DNA of 64,000 bases from Gp1-AA133 sp964641665 (GTDB lineage: Bacteria > Acidobacteriota > Terriglobia > Terriglobales > Acidobacteriaceae): NCBI GenBank assembly GCA_964641665.1, contig CAZXKO010000067.1, positions 6,206 to 70,205 of the forward strand. The letters are read 5' to 3'. The translations under genes and the position numbers were made by a program. This document shows, in pieces, positions 16,747-24,651 of the stretch. The first letter of the stretch is position 1; each line of letters begins with the position of its first letter. The notes under the pieces are model-generated. The model was given only the letters and a program-made list of their open reading frames with translations. It was not told where the DNA came from and did not search any database.

Positions 16747-18528
16747 TTATCTTTCCTGCTCATGAGCCGCTGGGGTGGGCGCATTCGCCGGGGGAAGGGG
16801 AGTCTTGCTCTCGATTCCCTTACCCTCCACGATTGTGTAAATGAAGTCTGCGGGGACGCCGTGGAGAATTTCGCTTTCTCCGTTTGGCCAACGCACCGTG
16901 ACCTCGTCGATTTTCTGGTTTTTCTCCAGACCGAAATGGAGCCTGAGATCGCTCTGCGAGATATAACTGGAGCCGCCCTTCACCTCGCTGAATTGCGTCA
17001 GTTTACCCGCGCGGATCGTCACGCGGGCCCCGATCGCGAGTCGATTGCTCCTGGTTCCCAACAACTTGAACAGCACGCGGTGGTTGCCGTTCTGGCAATG
17101 ATTTAACAGCAACGAGGGAGGCTCACCTACGTTGAGGGTCACCACATCCACGCAACCATCGTTGTTGATGTCGCCAAAGGCGGCACCACGTCGCGACCGG
17201 AGTGGCACATCCTTCAGGCCAACGGAAGCCGCAACCTCCTCGAAGGTCCCGTTGTGTTTGTTTCTGAACAGCAGGATGGGTTGTTTGAAATGGGCGGCGT
17301 TGGGGATGGTGTCCACCTGCGGGTAGACATGCCCGTTCGCCACGAAGATATCGAGCCAGCCGCTGTTGTCCATGTCAAAGAAACCGGTGCCCCAGCCCAC
17401 GTACGGATGACTGGGCTGCGCGATCTGCGAATTCCAGCTGACGTCGGCGAATCCGTCGGTGCCGTTGTTGCGGTAGAGCGTGTCGGACTGATCCACAAAC
17501 TCTGTCACGAAAATATCCAGGCGGCCATCGTGGTCGTAGTCCCCCATATCGACACCCATCGAGCCCAGTTCCTGTCCGTCGCCGTTGAGGTCTGCCCCCA
17601 TCATCAGCCCGACCTCCTCGAAGGTGTCGTCGTGCTTGTTGCGATAGAGATAGTTCGGACCGGCATCGTTGGCAACGTACAGGTCGGGCCAGCCGTCGTT
17701 GTCGAAATCCCCCCAAACCACGCCCATGCCGTAGTAGTGATGTGGATCGTCGACCCCGGCTTTCTTCGAAACGTCCTCGAAGGTACCGTCGCCGCGGTTG
17801 TGAAAGAGGAAGTCCGACTCTCCCTGCATGCCCCATGGCCCGCACTGCACCAGCACTCCGCGAAAGCGGCAGAATTTCTCGTCGCTGCCGAGTTCGGGTA
17901 GTTTGTTCATGTCGACGTGCACATAGCGCGAGACGAACAAATCCACGTGGCCATCCCGGTCATAGTCGCCCCAGGCCGCCCCCAGGCTCAGTCCTCCTAC
18001 AGCGACCCCTGCCTTTTCAGTCACGTCTTCAAACCTGCAATTGCCCAGGTTGTGATAGAGCGCGTTCCCGTTGTAGCCCGTCACGTAGATGTCGGGAAGA
18101 CCATCGTTGTCGTAGTCCGCGACGGCGACGCCCATGCCCCACCCTTTGCGAGTCAAGCCCGCCTCCTTCGTGATGTCTGAGAACTTGAGGTCGGCGCCCT
18201 GGTGGTAGAGGGTCACCATGGGATCGCCACCCTGTTTGCGGTAGCGGTCAACGTTGGAACCGTTGACCGCGATGATGTCCAGTCTGCCATCGTTGTCGCA
18301 GTCGATCAGGCCGATGCCTCCGCTCACCGACTCGATGATGTAGCGCTTGTCGGGGGAAGAAATGTGCGGGACGGTTAGACCAGCCTGCTGGGCAATGTCT
18401 TCGAAATGGGGTAGTGGAAGGGGAGCCGCCTGTTCTCCGGGGACGGATTTCTGGGCGGTTGGACCTGGTGCAGACTGCGCAAATGCAAGAGATGTCGAGA
18501 GAAAGCCCAGAAGAAGGAGGGTACGCAT
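16747..18528 (-). CDS. Exported CRTAC1-like protein: FG-GAP/VCBS repeats plus ASPIC/UnbV domain
   Basis: 593 residues with a short signal peptide (1-18, ending in 'SLAFAQ'). At least six FG-GAP/VCBS repeats with calcium-binding-like 'DxDNDGxxD' loops cover ~50-470 and should form a beta-propeller ('DCDNDGRLDI', 'DYDNDGLPDIYV', 'DYDRDGHVDLFV', 'DFDNDGWPDLYV', 'DYDHDGRLDIFV', 'DMDNSGWLDIFV', 'DINNDGCVDVV'). The C-terminal ASPIC/UnbV domain is at ~495-565 ('GARVTIRAG', 'SDLRLHFGLEKN', 'VTVRWPNG'). The family is secreted; its molecular function in bacteria is not established. It sits upstream of the di-haem cytochrome gene. Confidence 0.85.
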   Translation of the reverse strand: MRTLLLLGFLSTSLAFAQSAPGPTAQKSVPGEQAAPLPLPHFEDIAQQAGLTVPHISSPDKRYIIESVSGGIGLIDCDNDGRLDIIAVNGSNVDRYRKQGGDPMVTLYHQGADLKFSDITKEAGLTRKGWGMGVAVADYDNDGLPDIYVTGYNGNALYHNLGNCRFEDVTEKAGVAVGGLSLGAAWGDYDRDGHVDLFVSRYVHVDMNKLPELGSDEKFCRFRGVLVQCGPWGMQGESDFLFHNRGDGTFEDVSKKAGVDDPHHYYGMGVVWGDFDNDGWPDLYVANDAGPNYLYRNKHDDTFEEVGLMMGADLNGDGQELGSMGVDMGDYDHDGRLDIFVTEFVDQSDTLYRNNGTDGFADVSWNSQIAQPSHPYVGWGTGFFDMDNSGWLDIFVANGHVYPQVDTIPNAAHFKQPILLFRNKHNGTFEEVAASVGLKDVPLRSRRGAAFGDINNDGCVDVVTLNVGEPPSLLLNHCQNGNHRVLFKLLGTRSNRLAIGARVTIRAGKLTQFSEVKGGSSYISQSDLRLHFGLEKNQKIDEVTVRWPNGESEILHGVPADFIYTIVEGKGIESKTPLPPANAPTPAAHEQER

Positions 18529-18736
18529 AGGACTGGAAGTCCCCGATTATAGCCCACGCGACCCGCGCTTCTGACGCCCAGAGGGCAGCCCGGAAAGCGA
18601 TTTCGACGAGACTGCCCGGTGAATAATTCCGCTAGTAGAAAAACGATTTTGCTGGCAGAATAACCTCCCGCACAGAACTCGAGATCCGGAAGGGGTCCCT
18701 TTGACCGTAGGCCAGCCGAGTTGCTTGGGAGGATGT

Positions 18737-21184
18737 ATGACGCAGTGGATCCGCAAGAGCGTGATGTTTCTGGTGCTACTCGGGGGCGTGCCGTGGTCAT
18801 GGGGTGGCGATGCAATCCCAACGGCGGCGTGGCGACGGCCGATCGGTCAGCCGTTGGCGAATGCGGGCACACGGAAGCCTGCACTCTCTGACTTGATCGA
18901 CGATGGCTACTGGCAGGGTGCTCCCGTGGGCGGATTTGGCGCAGGAACTTTCTCGCGAAGCTTTCGAGGAGACTTCTCCCGTTGGCACATCAAGACTGGC
19001 GCCCACAAGTACGAGACAGTCGACGTCAATCAGTTCGCCATGTACCAAAAAGTCGAAGGCGCATCGCAAGGCGTGGCCCAGGTGCTGACGGCGAGCCATC
19101 CCGGCGGCACTGGTTTGAGCAGTTGGAAATGGGACTATCCGGTCGGCGCAGGCGACTATTACTCGCTCTACCCGAAATCCTGGTTCGACTACCGCTGGGA
19201 GAAGTTCCCGGCGCATGTGACGCTCGAACAGCTCTCCCCAATCCTCCCCGACAATTACAAAGAGACTAGCTTTCCCGTTGCCGTCTATCGCTGGCACGCA
19301 GAAAATCCAACCGACCACGCCGTCACCGTGTCAGTGCTGCTTTCCTGGGCCAACATGCTGGGGTGGTTCCGAAATTTCAACCGCAACTTCACCGGCCGTA
19401 TGAGCTATGGGAACCGCAACCGTTTTGTGAGTGAACCGCAAGGCGCCGACGGTGCCATGAGGGGCATCGTCTTTGACCGCAACCGCAGCGGCGCTGTCCA
19501 AGACGAGTGGGATGGCCAGTTCGTCATCGCGGCTCTCGCATCCCCGGGTGTGGAGGTCACCTACCAGTCCAGCTTCAATCCGCAAAGTGACGGCAGCGCG
19601 GTTTGGAAGCCGTTCGCAGAGGACGGAAGACTCAGCAACAGCGGTCAGGACTGGGTGAGCAGTGGCGAGGACATCGCGGGGGCGATCGCGGTGCGCTTCA
19701 CGCTGAAGCCCGGGGAAAAGCGTGTGATTCCGATGGTCATCGCGTGGGATCTCCCGATCGTCGAATTCGGCTCAGGAAGAAGGTGGTATCGCCACTACAC
19801 TGACTTTTACGGCACCACGGGCACGCACGGGTGGGATATCGCCCGCGATGGACTGCACAACGCGTCACAATGGAGTGACGCTATCGACGCCTGGCAAGCG
19901 CCCTATGTGAATGACGAAAGCAAGCCGCTCTGGTATCGCGGGGCTTTGTTTAACGAGATGTATATCCTGGCCGACGGCGGTTCATTTTGGGGGCGCCCAG
20001 TCGGCTCCGATCCGAACACTCCCCACACGTTTGCCTTCATGGAGTGCTTCGACTACCCGTTCTACGCGACCTTGGATGTGCGCTTCTACGGCTCGATGCC
20101 GCTGGCGAAATTTTGGCCGGAGATCGACAAACAGGAGCTGCGCCAGTTTGCCGACACAGTCCCGCAAGACTTGACCGACAAGTACATGTGGCTGTGGAAG
20201 TCACAGCAGACGGGAGCCCCAGCGTATCGGGAGCGCAAATCCAAAGGAGCTGTTCCGCACGACTTGGGCGTGCCCGAAGAAGATCCGTTTTTCCAAGTCA
20301 ACCAGTTCAGCTGGCAAAACACGAACGGCTGGAAGGATCTGAACAGCAAGTTTGTACTGATGATCTGGCGCGACTACGTGTTCAGTGGACGTAGGGATAA
20401 GGCCTTCCTGCGATACACCTGGCCCGCCGTGCAGGAGGCGCTGGAATACTTGCGCAAGTTTGACCACGACGGTGATGGCATCCCGGAGAACGATGGCTAT
20501 CCAGATCAGACCTACGACGTCTGGGTAGTTCGCGGAGAAAGCGCATACTGCGGAAGTCTGTGGCTGGCCGCTCTGCGCGCCGCGCAGGAGATCGCCGACG
20601 CCCTCGGCAACCAGCAAGTATCGAACAAATACAAGGACCTTTTCACAAGGAGCCAAGCCAGCTATATCAAGAAGCTCTGGAACGGGAGCTACTTCCGCTA
20701 CGACACCCTGAGCGAGTATCGGGACAACATCCAGGCCGACCAGCTCGCTGGGCAGTGGTATGCCAACATGACCGGTCTCGGAGACCTGGTCCCGCGCGAG
20801 ATGCAGCGCAGTTCGCTCAAGAAAATTTTTGACTTCAACGTGATGAAGTTCGGCCAGGGCGAAATGGGCGCGGTCAACGGCATGGCGGCCGACGGCAGCA
20901 TCATCACGACCAACGAGCAAGTGCAGGAAGTCTGGGCGGGTACCACTTTTGGTCTGGCCGCCCTCATGCTCAGCGACGGCATGAAAGACGAGGCCTATCA
21001 CACCGCTTGGGGCGTATACCACGTGATCTACGAAACCAAAGGGTACTGGTTCCGAACGCCTGAAGCCTACGACTTGACCGGCAACTATCGTGCTTCCATG
21101 TACATGCGGCCCGCTGCGATCTGGGCCATGGAGATGACACAGCCCCCGGTGAGCAGCCTCGAGTCAGCCGCGAAGGAGCATTAG
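18737..21184 (+). CDS. Exported GH116 family glycosidase (beta-glucosidase/xylosidase/glucosylceramidase type)
   Basis: 815 residues from the ATG at 18737, which has a GGGAGG five bases upstream; an in-frame TTG at 18701 is a weaker start. Residues 1-23 are a signal peptide. The GH116 N-terminal beta-domain ('PVGGFGAGTFSRSFRGDFSRWHI') and C-terminal (alpha/alpha)6 domain are both complete. The expected nucleophile Glu is in 'FAFMECFDYPFYATLDVRFYGS' (E436) and the acid/base Asp in 'YPDQTYDVW' (D590). Their spacing (154) is close to that in the structurally known Thermoanaerobacterium enzyme. Family members act on beta-glucosides, beta-xylosides or glucosylceramide; which one applies here cannot be told from sequence. 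Confidence 0.88.
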   Translation: MTQWIRKSVMFLVLLGGVPWSWGGDAIPTAAWRRPIGQPLANAGTRKPALSDLIDDGYWQGAPVGGFGAGTFSRSFRGDFSRWHIKTGAHKYETVDVNQFAMYQKVEGASQGVAQVLTASHPGGTGLSSWKWDYPVGAGDYYSLYPKSWFDYRWEKFPAHVTLEQLSPILPDNYKETSFPVAVYRWHAENPTDHAVTVSVLLSWANMLGWFRNFNRNFTGRMSYGNRNRFVSEPQGADGAMRGIVFDRNRSGAVQDEWDGQFVIAALASPGVEVTYQSSFNPQSDGSAVWKPFAEDGRLSNSGQDWVSSGEDIAGAIAVRFTLKPGEKRVIPMVIAWDLPIVEFGSGRRWYRHYTDFYGTTGTHGWDIARDGLHNASQWSDAIDAWQAPYVNDESKPLWYRGALFNEMYILADGGSFWGRPVGSDPNTPHTFAFMECFDYPFYATLDVRFYGSMPLAKFWPEIDKQELRQFADTVPQDLTDKYMWLWKSQQTGAPAYRERKSKGAVPHDLGVPEEDPFFQVNQFSWQNTNGWKDLNSKFVLMIWRDYVFSGRRDKAFLRYTWPAVQEALEYLRKFDHDGDGIPENDGYPDQTYDVWVVRGESAYCGSLWLAALRAAQEIADALGNQQVSNKYKDLFTRSQASYIKKLWNGSYFRYDTLSEYRDNIQADQLAGQWYANMTGLGDLVPREMQRSSLKKIFDFNVMKFGQGEMGAVNGMAADGSIITTNEQVQEVWAGTTFGLAALMLSDGMKDEAYHTAWGVYHVIYETKGYWFRTPEAYDLTGNYRASMYMRPAAIWAMEMTQPPVSSLESAAKEH

Positions 21185-21369
21185 CTCCGTGCGTTCACAC
21201 TGAGGACTCTCTTCGAGCCAGCCAGGAATTTGTTCCTGTCGCACCCGTGCCCGGGTGTACGTTCCGCCGATTGGACATGTCCTTCGTCCATGGTGCACTG
21301 AACTACTGTGTCCCCCCTCTCCACCTCCGTAACTTGCTGCAAGGATTACCACCTACTAGCCTTAACCAG

Positions 21370-23016
21370 ATGGCTCTCCGCGCCCTTCTATTCTCGTCAG
21401 ACGGGACCAGCACGTCGACGCTCTGCCAGGCTCTTACAGACCTGGGTATTGAGGCCGAGATTTGCTCCGAGATCCTTGTGGCGGTCGGCCGGGTCTCGAA
21501 GGAGAACTACGACACCATCCTGGTCGACTGGGATCAGGAAACCGATGCGATCGCTCTGTTGAAGTCCACCCGCGAGCAGAAAACGGCAAGCCAAGCCCTG
21601 AATCTCGCCCTGGTCCAAAACGACAAGGACGTCAGCCGCGCTTTGCAGCATGGCGCTAATTCCGTCATCAAAAAGCCTGTGGACATGCGGCAGGCTCACG
21701 ACACGCTATCGACCGCCCGTGATTTGATCCTCTCGCGCCGAGCAGAACAGAAGGAGAAGGAGGTGCGGGCGGCGGCGTTACAGGCAGAAGCGGCCGCGGT
21801 AGCTGCGGAGTTCCCGGATGGCGACGAGACCCCAGCCAAGAAAACCGGGTTTCTCGCTCAAACTGCGCCCAAGAGCGCGTTCGAAGTGGAAGAACTCACC
21901 GAAAAGCATAGCCCTCCGAGCGAGCCTAGACCGGTTTCGCAGGTCAGTCAAAATCTGGCGCCCACCGACGATCACGCCATCGACGCTCCCAAACCAAACC
22001 CCGTTGAGAAAACACAGAGATGGGACGAGAAACCGAAGCCTTACAAACCGCCCGTCGAAGAAGCAACGATTGAACCACACGCCTCGCAAGACAAACGGGG
22101 CATGTTCTCGTCGCTTCCCGAAGAAGAAACCCTACCCGAGACAGAACACCGGTCGCATCCACAGTACCTGGTGTTTGCCCTGGTCGGCTGCCTTCTCGTG
22201 GTTGGTGTTCTCTGGGTATGGGCTCCTGGTGATTCTTATCGCGGGCGGATGAGCTCAGTGCTGAGTTGGTTCTTGAGCCTCACAAAGTCGAGCGAAGCCC
22301 CATCTGCAAGCGCCCCTGCTCCTCAAGCACCTTCTCCGGAAAAGCCGCCTGCCCCGTCCCCCTCCGAAAGAGCTGAAGACATCGCGGCCACTGATCCCGC
22401 CTTGGACACAACGGATGTCGATTCCAGTAAAATCCAGATTATCGAGACCAAGACGATACCCAAACCTGGAGCGCAACAACCGCCGAGTACAGATACTCCG
22501 GCCGACCCCGACCAAGCCAAGCAAACATCCGAGCCGCAGCCTGCAACTGCGGTAGCCGCGCTCACCCCGCCCGCTCCAATGTCGCCCACGGTGATTCCGG
22601 TTTCGCGGCCCCAACCTCCAATCTCTGTGCCTGACAATTCGTCATCTGCTGCAGACGGGCGGGTCGGCGTCATCATCCCCGACAGCCTGAAGGCCACGCC
22701 CCCGGCTGCTCCTGGGGGTTCGTTCGAGTCCCCCAATATACCCGAGGAAGTTTCCCGGGTTCTGGTGCTCCGGCGAGTAGATCCCGACTATCCGGCACAG
22801 GCGGTGCCGCAACACTTGGAAGGCCCGGTCGTCCTGCAGGTGTCGGTCGCGAAGGACGGCACGATTCAAGATGTCAAACTGGTCAAGGGCTACTTCGTCC
22901 TCGCCCACGCCGCCTTCGACGCAGTCAAGCAGTGGCAGTTCAAGCCCTACAGCCCCAACGGCAGGCCGGTCGACTTCACGACCTACGTCACCCTGATTTT
23001 CAAGTACCCGCGCTGA
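21370..23016 (+). CDS. Receiver-like/TonB chimera, membrane-spanning energy-transducing protein
   Basis: 548 residues from the ATG at 21370; upstream in-frame starts lack conservation-like residues. Residues 1-120 look like a response-regulator receiver: the strand with the phosphoacceptor-position Asp is 'TILVDWD' and the conserved Lys-Pro is in 'SVIKKPVD', but the N-terminal acidic pair is reduced ('LLFSSDG'). A long Pro/Glu/Ala-rich linker follows. One membrane helix lies at ~262-283 ('YLVFALVGCLLVVGVLWVWA'), then a Pro-rich periplasmic spacer and a TonB C-terminal domain (~465-548, 'VDPDYPAQAVPQHLEGPVVLQVSVAKDG', ending 'TLIFKYPR'). A cytoplasmic receiver on a TonB would couple signalling to outer-membrane transport; this is inferred from the architecture. 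Confidence 0.75.
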   Translation: MALRALLFSSDGTSTSTLCQALTDLGIEAEICSEILVAVGRVSKENYDTILVDWDQETDAIALLKSTREQKTASQALNLALVQNDKDVSRALQHGANSVIKKPVDMRQAHDTLSTARDLILSRRAEQKEKEVRAAALQAEAAAVAAEFPDGDETPAKKTGFLAQTAPKSAFEVEELTEKHSPPSEPRPVSQVSQNLAPTDDHAIDAPKPNPVEKTQRWDEKPKPYKPPVEEATIEPHASQDKRGMFSSLPEEETLPETEHRSHPQYLVFALVGCLLVVGVLWVWAPGDSYRGRMSSVLSWFLSLTKSSEAPSASAPAPQAPSPEKPPAPSPSERAEDIAATDPALDTTDVDSSKIQIIETKTIPKPGAQQPPSTDTPADPDQAKQTSEPQPATAVAALTPPAPMSPTVIPVSRPQPPISVPDNSSSAADGRVGVIIPDSLKATPPAAPGGSFESPNIPEEVSRVLVLRRVDPDYPAQAVPQHLEGPVVLQVSVAKDGTIQDVKLVKGYFVLAHAAFDAVKQWQFKPYSPNGRPVDFTTYVTLIFKYPR

Positions 23017-23234
23017 GCCGTCGCTGTGACACGAGCGGGTCTGGAGTGTCGGCCTAAGGGATATCTAATGAACAACTTGCGGCCCTTCGCCCATCTTGAG
23101 GAGCCTGCGCCGACCTTCCCCACGAGCTTTCCCTTAGAAGGTCCGGGCAGCGCCGAGCAAGAATCCCTTCACGGGAATGGTTACTCTTGGTCGATTTCTA
23201 GCAGCCCCGATGCTGGATCTCACATCAATAGAGA

Positions 23235-23240
23235 TATAAT
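23235..23240 (+). promoter_or_regulatory. Candidate -10 element for the S41-family gene
   Basis: A perfect TATAAT lies 54 bases before the likely ATG at 23295. No good -35 is seen 16-18 bases upstream. The interval 23017-23294 otherwise contains only a doubtful short ORF starting near 23068. Confidence 0.35.
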
Positions 23241-23294
23241 CCTAGTATCTCTTTGGAAGTGACCTTCCCTTCCTTTCTGGATGATCAAAAACCG

Positions 23295-24515
23295 ATGTCG
23301 ATGAAAACCAAAGCTGCCATTCTTGTGACCTCGTTTGCTGTGCTCCTTTTCATGGTCGTGGGCGGACTGGGAGGTGTGCGCGCCTCCTCGAACGACGGCG
23401 CCTACCGGCAACTACAGGTCTATAGCGAAGTGCTTTCGCGCGTAAACAGCGAGTACGTGGAAGATCCAAACATCCCGAAGGTCACCGATGGAGCGCTTCA
23501 CGGTCTGCTGGAGGCGCTTGACCCGAATTCCAGCTACCTGAGCCCCAAGGAATACCAGGATTACAAGTCCAAGAAGACGGACGCGAAAGCCGACATCGGC
23601 GCGGCAGTTTCCAAGCGGTTCGGCTATGCGGCCGTGATCTCGGTGATTCCCGGTGGTCCGGCCGACAAGGCTGGCATCCAGGGCTCCGACATTTTCGAAG
23701 CGATTGAAGGCCACAGCACCCGCGAAATGTCGCTGGCCGGAATCCGCGCTCTTCTCAGCGGACAGCCCGGCTCGAACATCACCGTTTCCGTGGTGCGTGC
23801 GCGCCGCGCCGAACCTCAGAAAGTGACGATCACACGCGACGTCGTAACTGTCCCTCCGGTCACCGACAAAGTAATGGAAGAGGGCGTCGGCTACATCAAG
23901 GTGGACGCACTCCCCAAGGGCAAGTCGCAGGAGATTGCCACCCTGATTAAAACGCTGCAGAAGCAGGGCGCGAAAAAACTCATTCTAGACTTGCGCAATA
24001 GCGGCGAAGGCGAAGAGTCGGAAGGCATTGCCACTGCAAATCTGTTCCTAAATCACGGGACCATCACCTACCTGCAGGGCCAGAAGTATCCTCGGGAAGC
24101 CTTCACGGCGGAGCCGAATAAGGCCATCTCGAGTCTACCAGTGGCGGTACTCGTGAACCACGGTACGGCAGGGCCGGCGGAAATCGTCGCGGCGGCCATC
24201 CTTGAGAATGCTCGTGGCGACGTAGTCGGTGACAAGACCTTCGGCGATGGCTCCGTCCAGAAAGTGATCGATCTGCCCGATGGTTCTGCCTTGATTCTGT
24301 CGGTCGCCAAGTACTATTCGCCCAGTGGGAAGGCGATTCAAGACACGGCCATTACTCCCAATGTCCTTGTCGCCGACACGGATGAGGACGCGCCGCTTCC
24401 GGACGAAGATCAGGATACGGCCGCTCCGGATGAGAACAAGACCAAGACTCCGCAACAGGACGAACAGCTGCGCAAGGCAATCGAGGTCCTGAAGAACCAC
24501 GAAGCAAAGGGGTAG
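23295..24515 (+). CDS. S41-family (carboxy-terminal processing) protein with catalytic Ser and Lys replaced
   Basis: 406 residues from ATG 23295 (another ATG at 23301). An N-terminal signal or anchor helix ('AAILVTSFAVLLFMVVGGLGG') is followed by a tail-protease helical region, a PDZ domain (~105-185, 'VIPGGPADKAGIQGSDIFEAIEG') and the S41 core. Active family members have Ser in 'G-T/S-A-S-A-S-E' and Lys in 'TFGKG-VQ'. Here the matching segments read 'GTAGPAE' (Ser to Gly, about residue 293) and 'TFGDGSVQ' (Lys to Asp, about 318). The fold motifs are otherwise well kept, so this is probably a non-proteolytic, peptide-binding or scaffolding relative. An acidic tail and a strong terminator end the unit. 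Confidence 0.85.
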   Translation: MSMKTKAAILVTSFAVLLFMVVGGLGGVRASSNDGAYRQLQVYSEVLSRVNSEYVEDPNIPKVTDGALHGLLEALDPNSSYLSPKEYQDYKSKKTDAKADIGAAVSKRFGYAAVISVIPGGPADKAGIQGSDIFEAIEGHSTREMSLAGIRALLSGQPGSNITVSVVRARRAEPQKVTITRDVVTVPPVTDKVMEEGVGYIKVDALPKGKSQEIATLIKTLQKQGAKKLILDLRNSGEGEESEGIATANLFLNHGTITYLQGQKYPREAFTAEPNKAISSLPVAVLVNHGTAGPAEIVAAAILENARGDVVGDKTFGDGSVQKVIDLPDGSALILSVAKYYSPSGKAIQDTAITPNVLVADTDEDAPLPDEDQDTAAPDENKTKTPQQDEQLRKAIEVLKNHEAKG

Positions 24516-24523
24516 GAGGCACT

Positions 24524-24540
24524 CGTCAGTCTTCAGTCGT
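24524..24540. repeat. Copy of a degenerate CAGTCTTCAGTCG intergenic repeat
   Basis: The segment CGTCAGTCTTCAGTCG, between the S41 stop codon and its terminator, resembles the repeat blocks at 53505-53535 and (inverted) 53632-53655. These look like low-complexity intergenic repeats rather than coding DNA. Confidence 0.35.
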
Positions 24541-24545
24541 TACTC

Positions 24546-24577
24546 GCCGCACGTCTCAGACGTGCGGCTTTGCTTTT
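24546..24577 (+). terminator. Rho-independent terminator after the S41-family gene
   Basis: A perfect inverted repeat, GCCGCACGTCT at 24546-24556 and its complement at 24558-24568, is followed by TTTGCTTTT. It lies 31 bases after the S41 stop codon and separates that gene from the PBP1A gene. Confidence 0.85.
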
Positions 24578-24651
24578 CCCGGTGAGTCTCGACCTGCCGT
24601 ATCGTCGCAACCGACCAAGCGACAAGGACTGATATCCTGACTTCATCCTCC

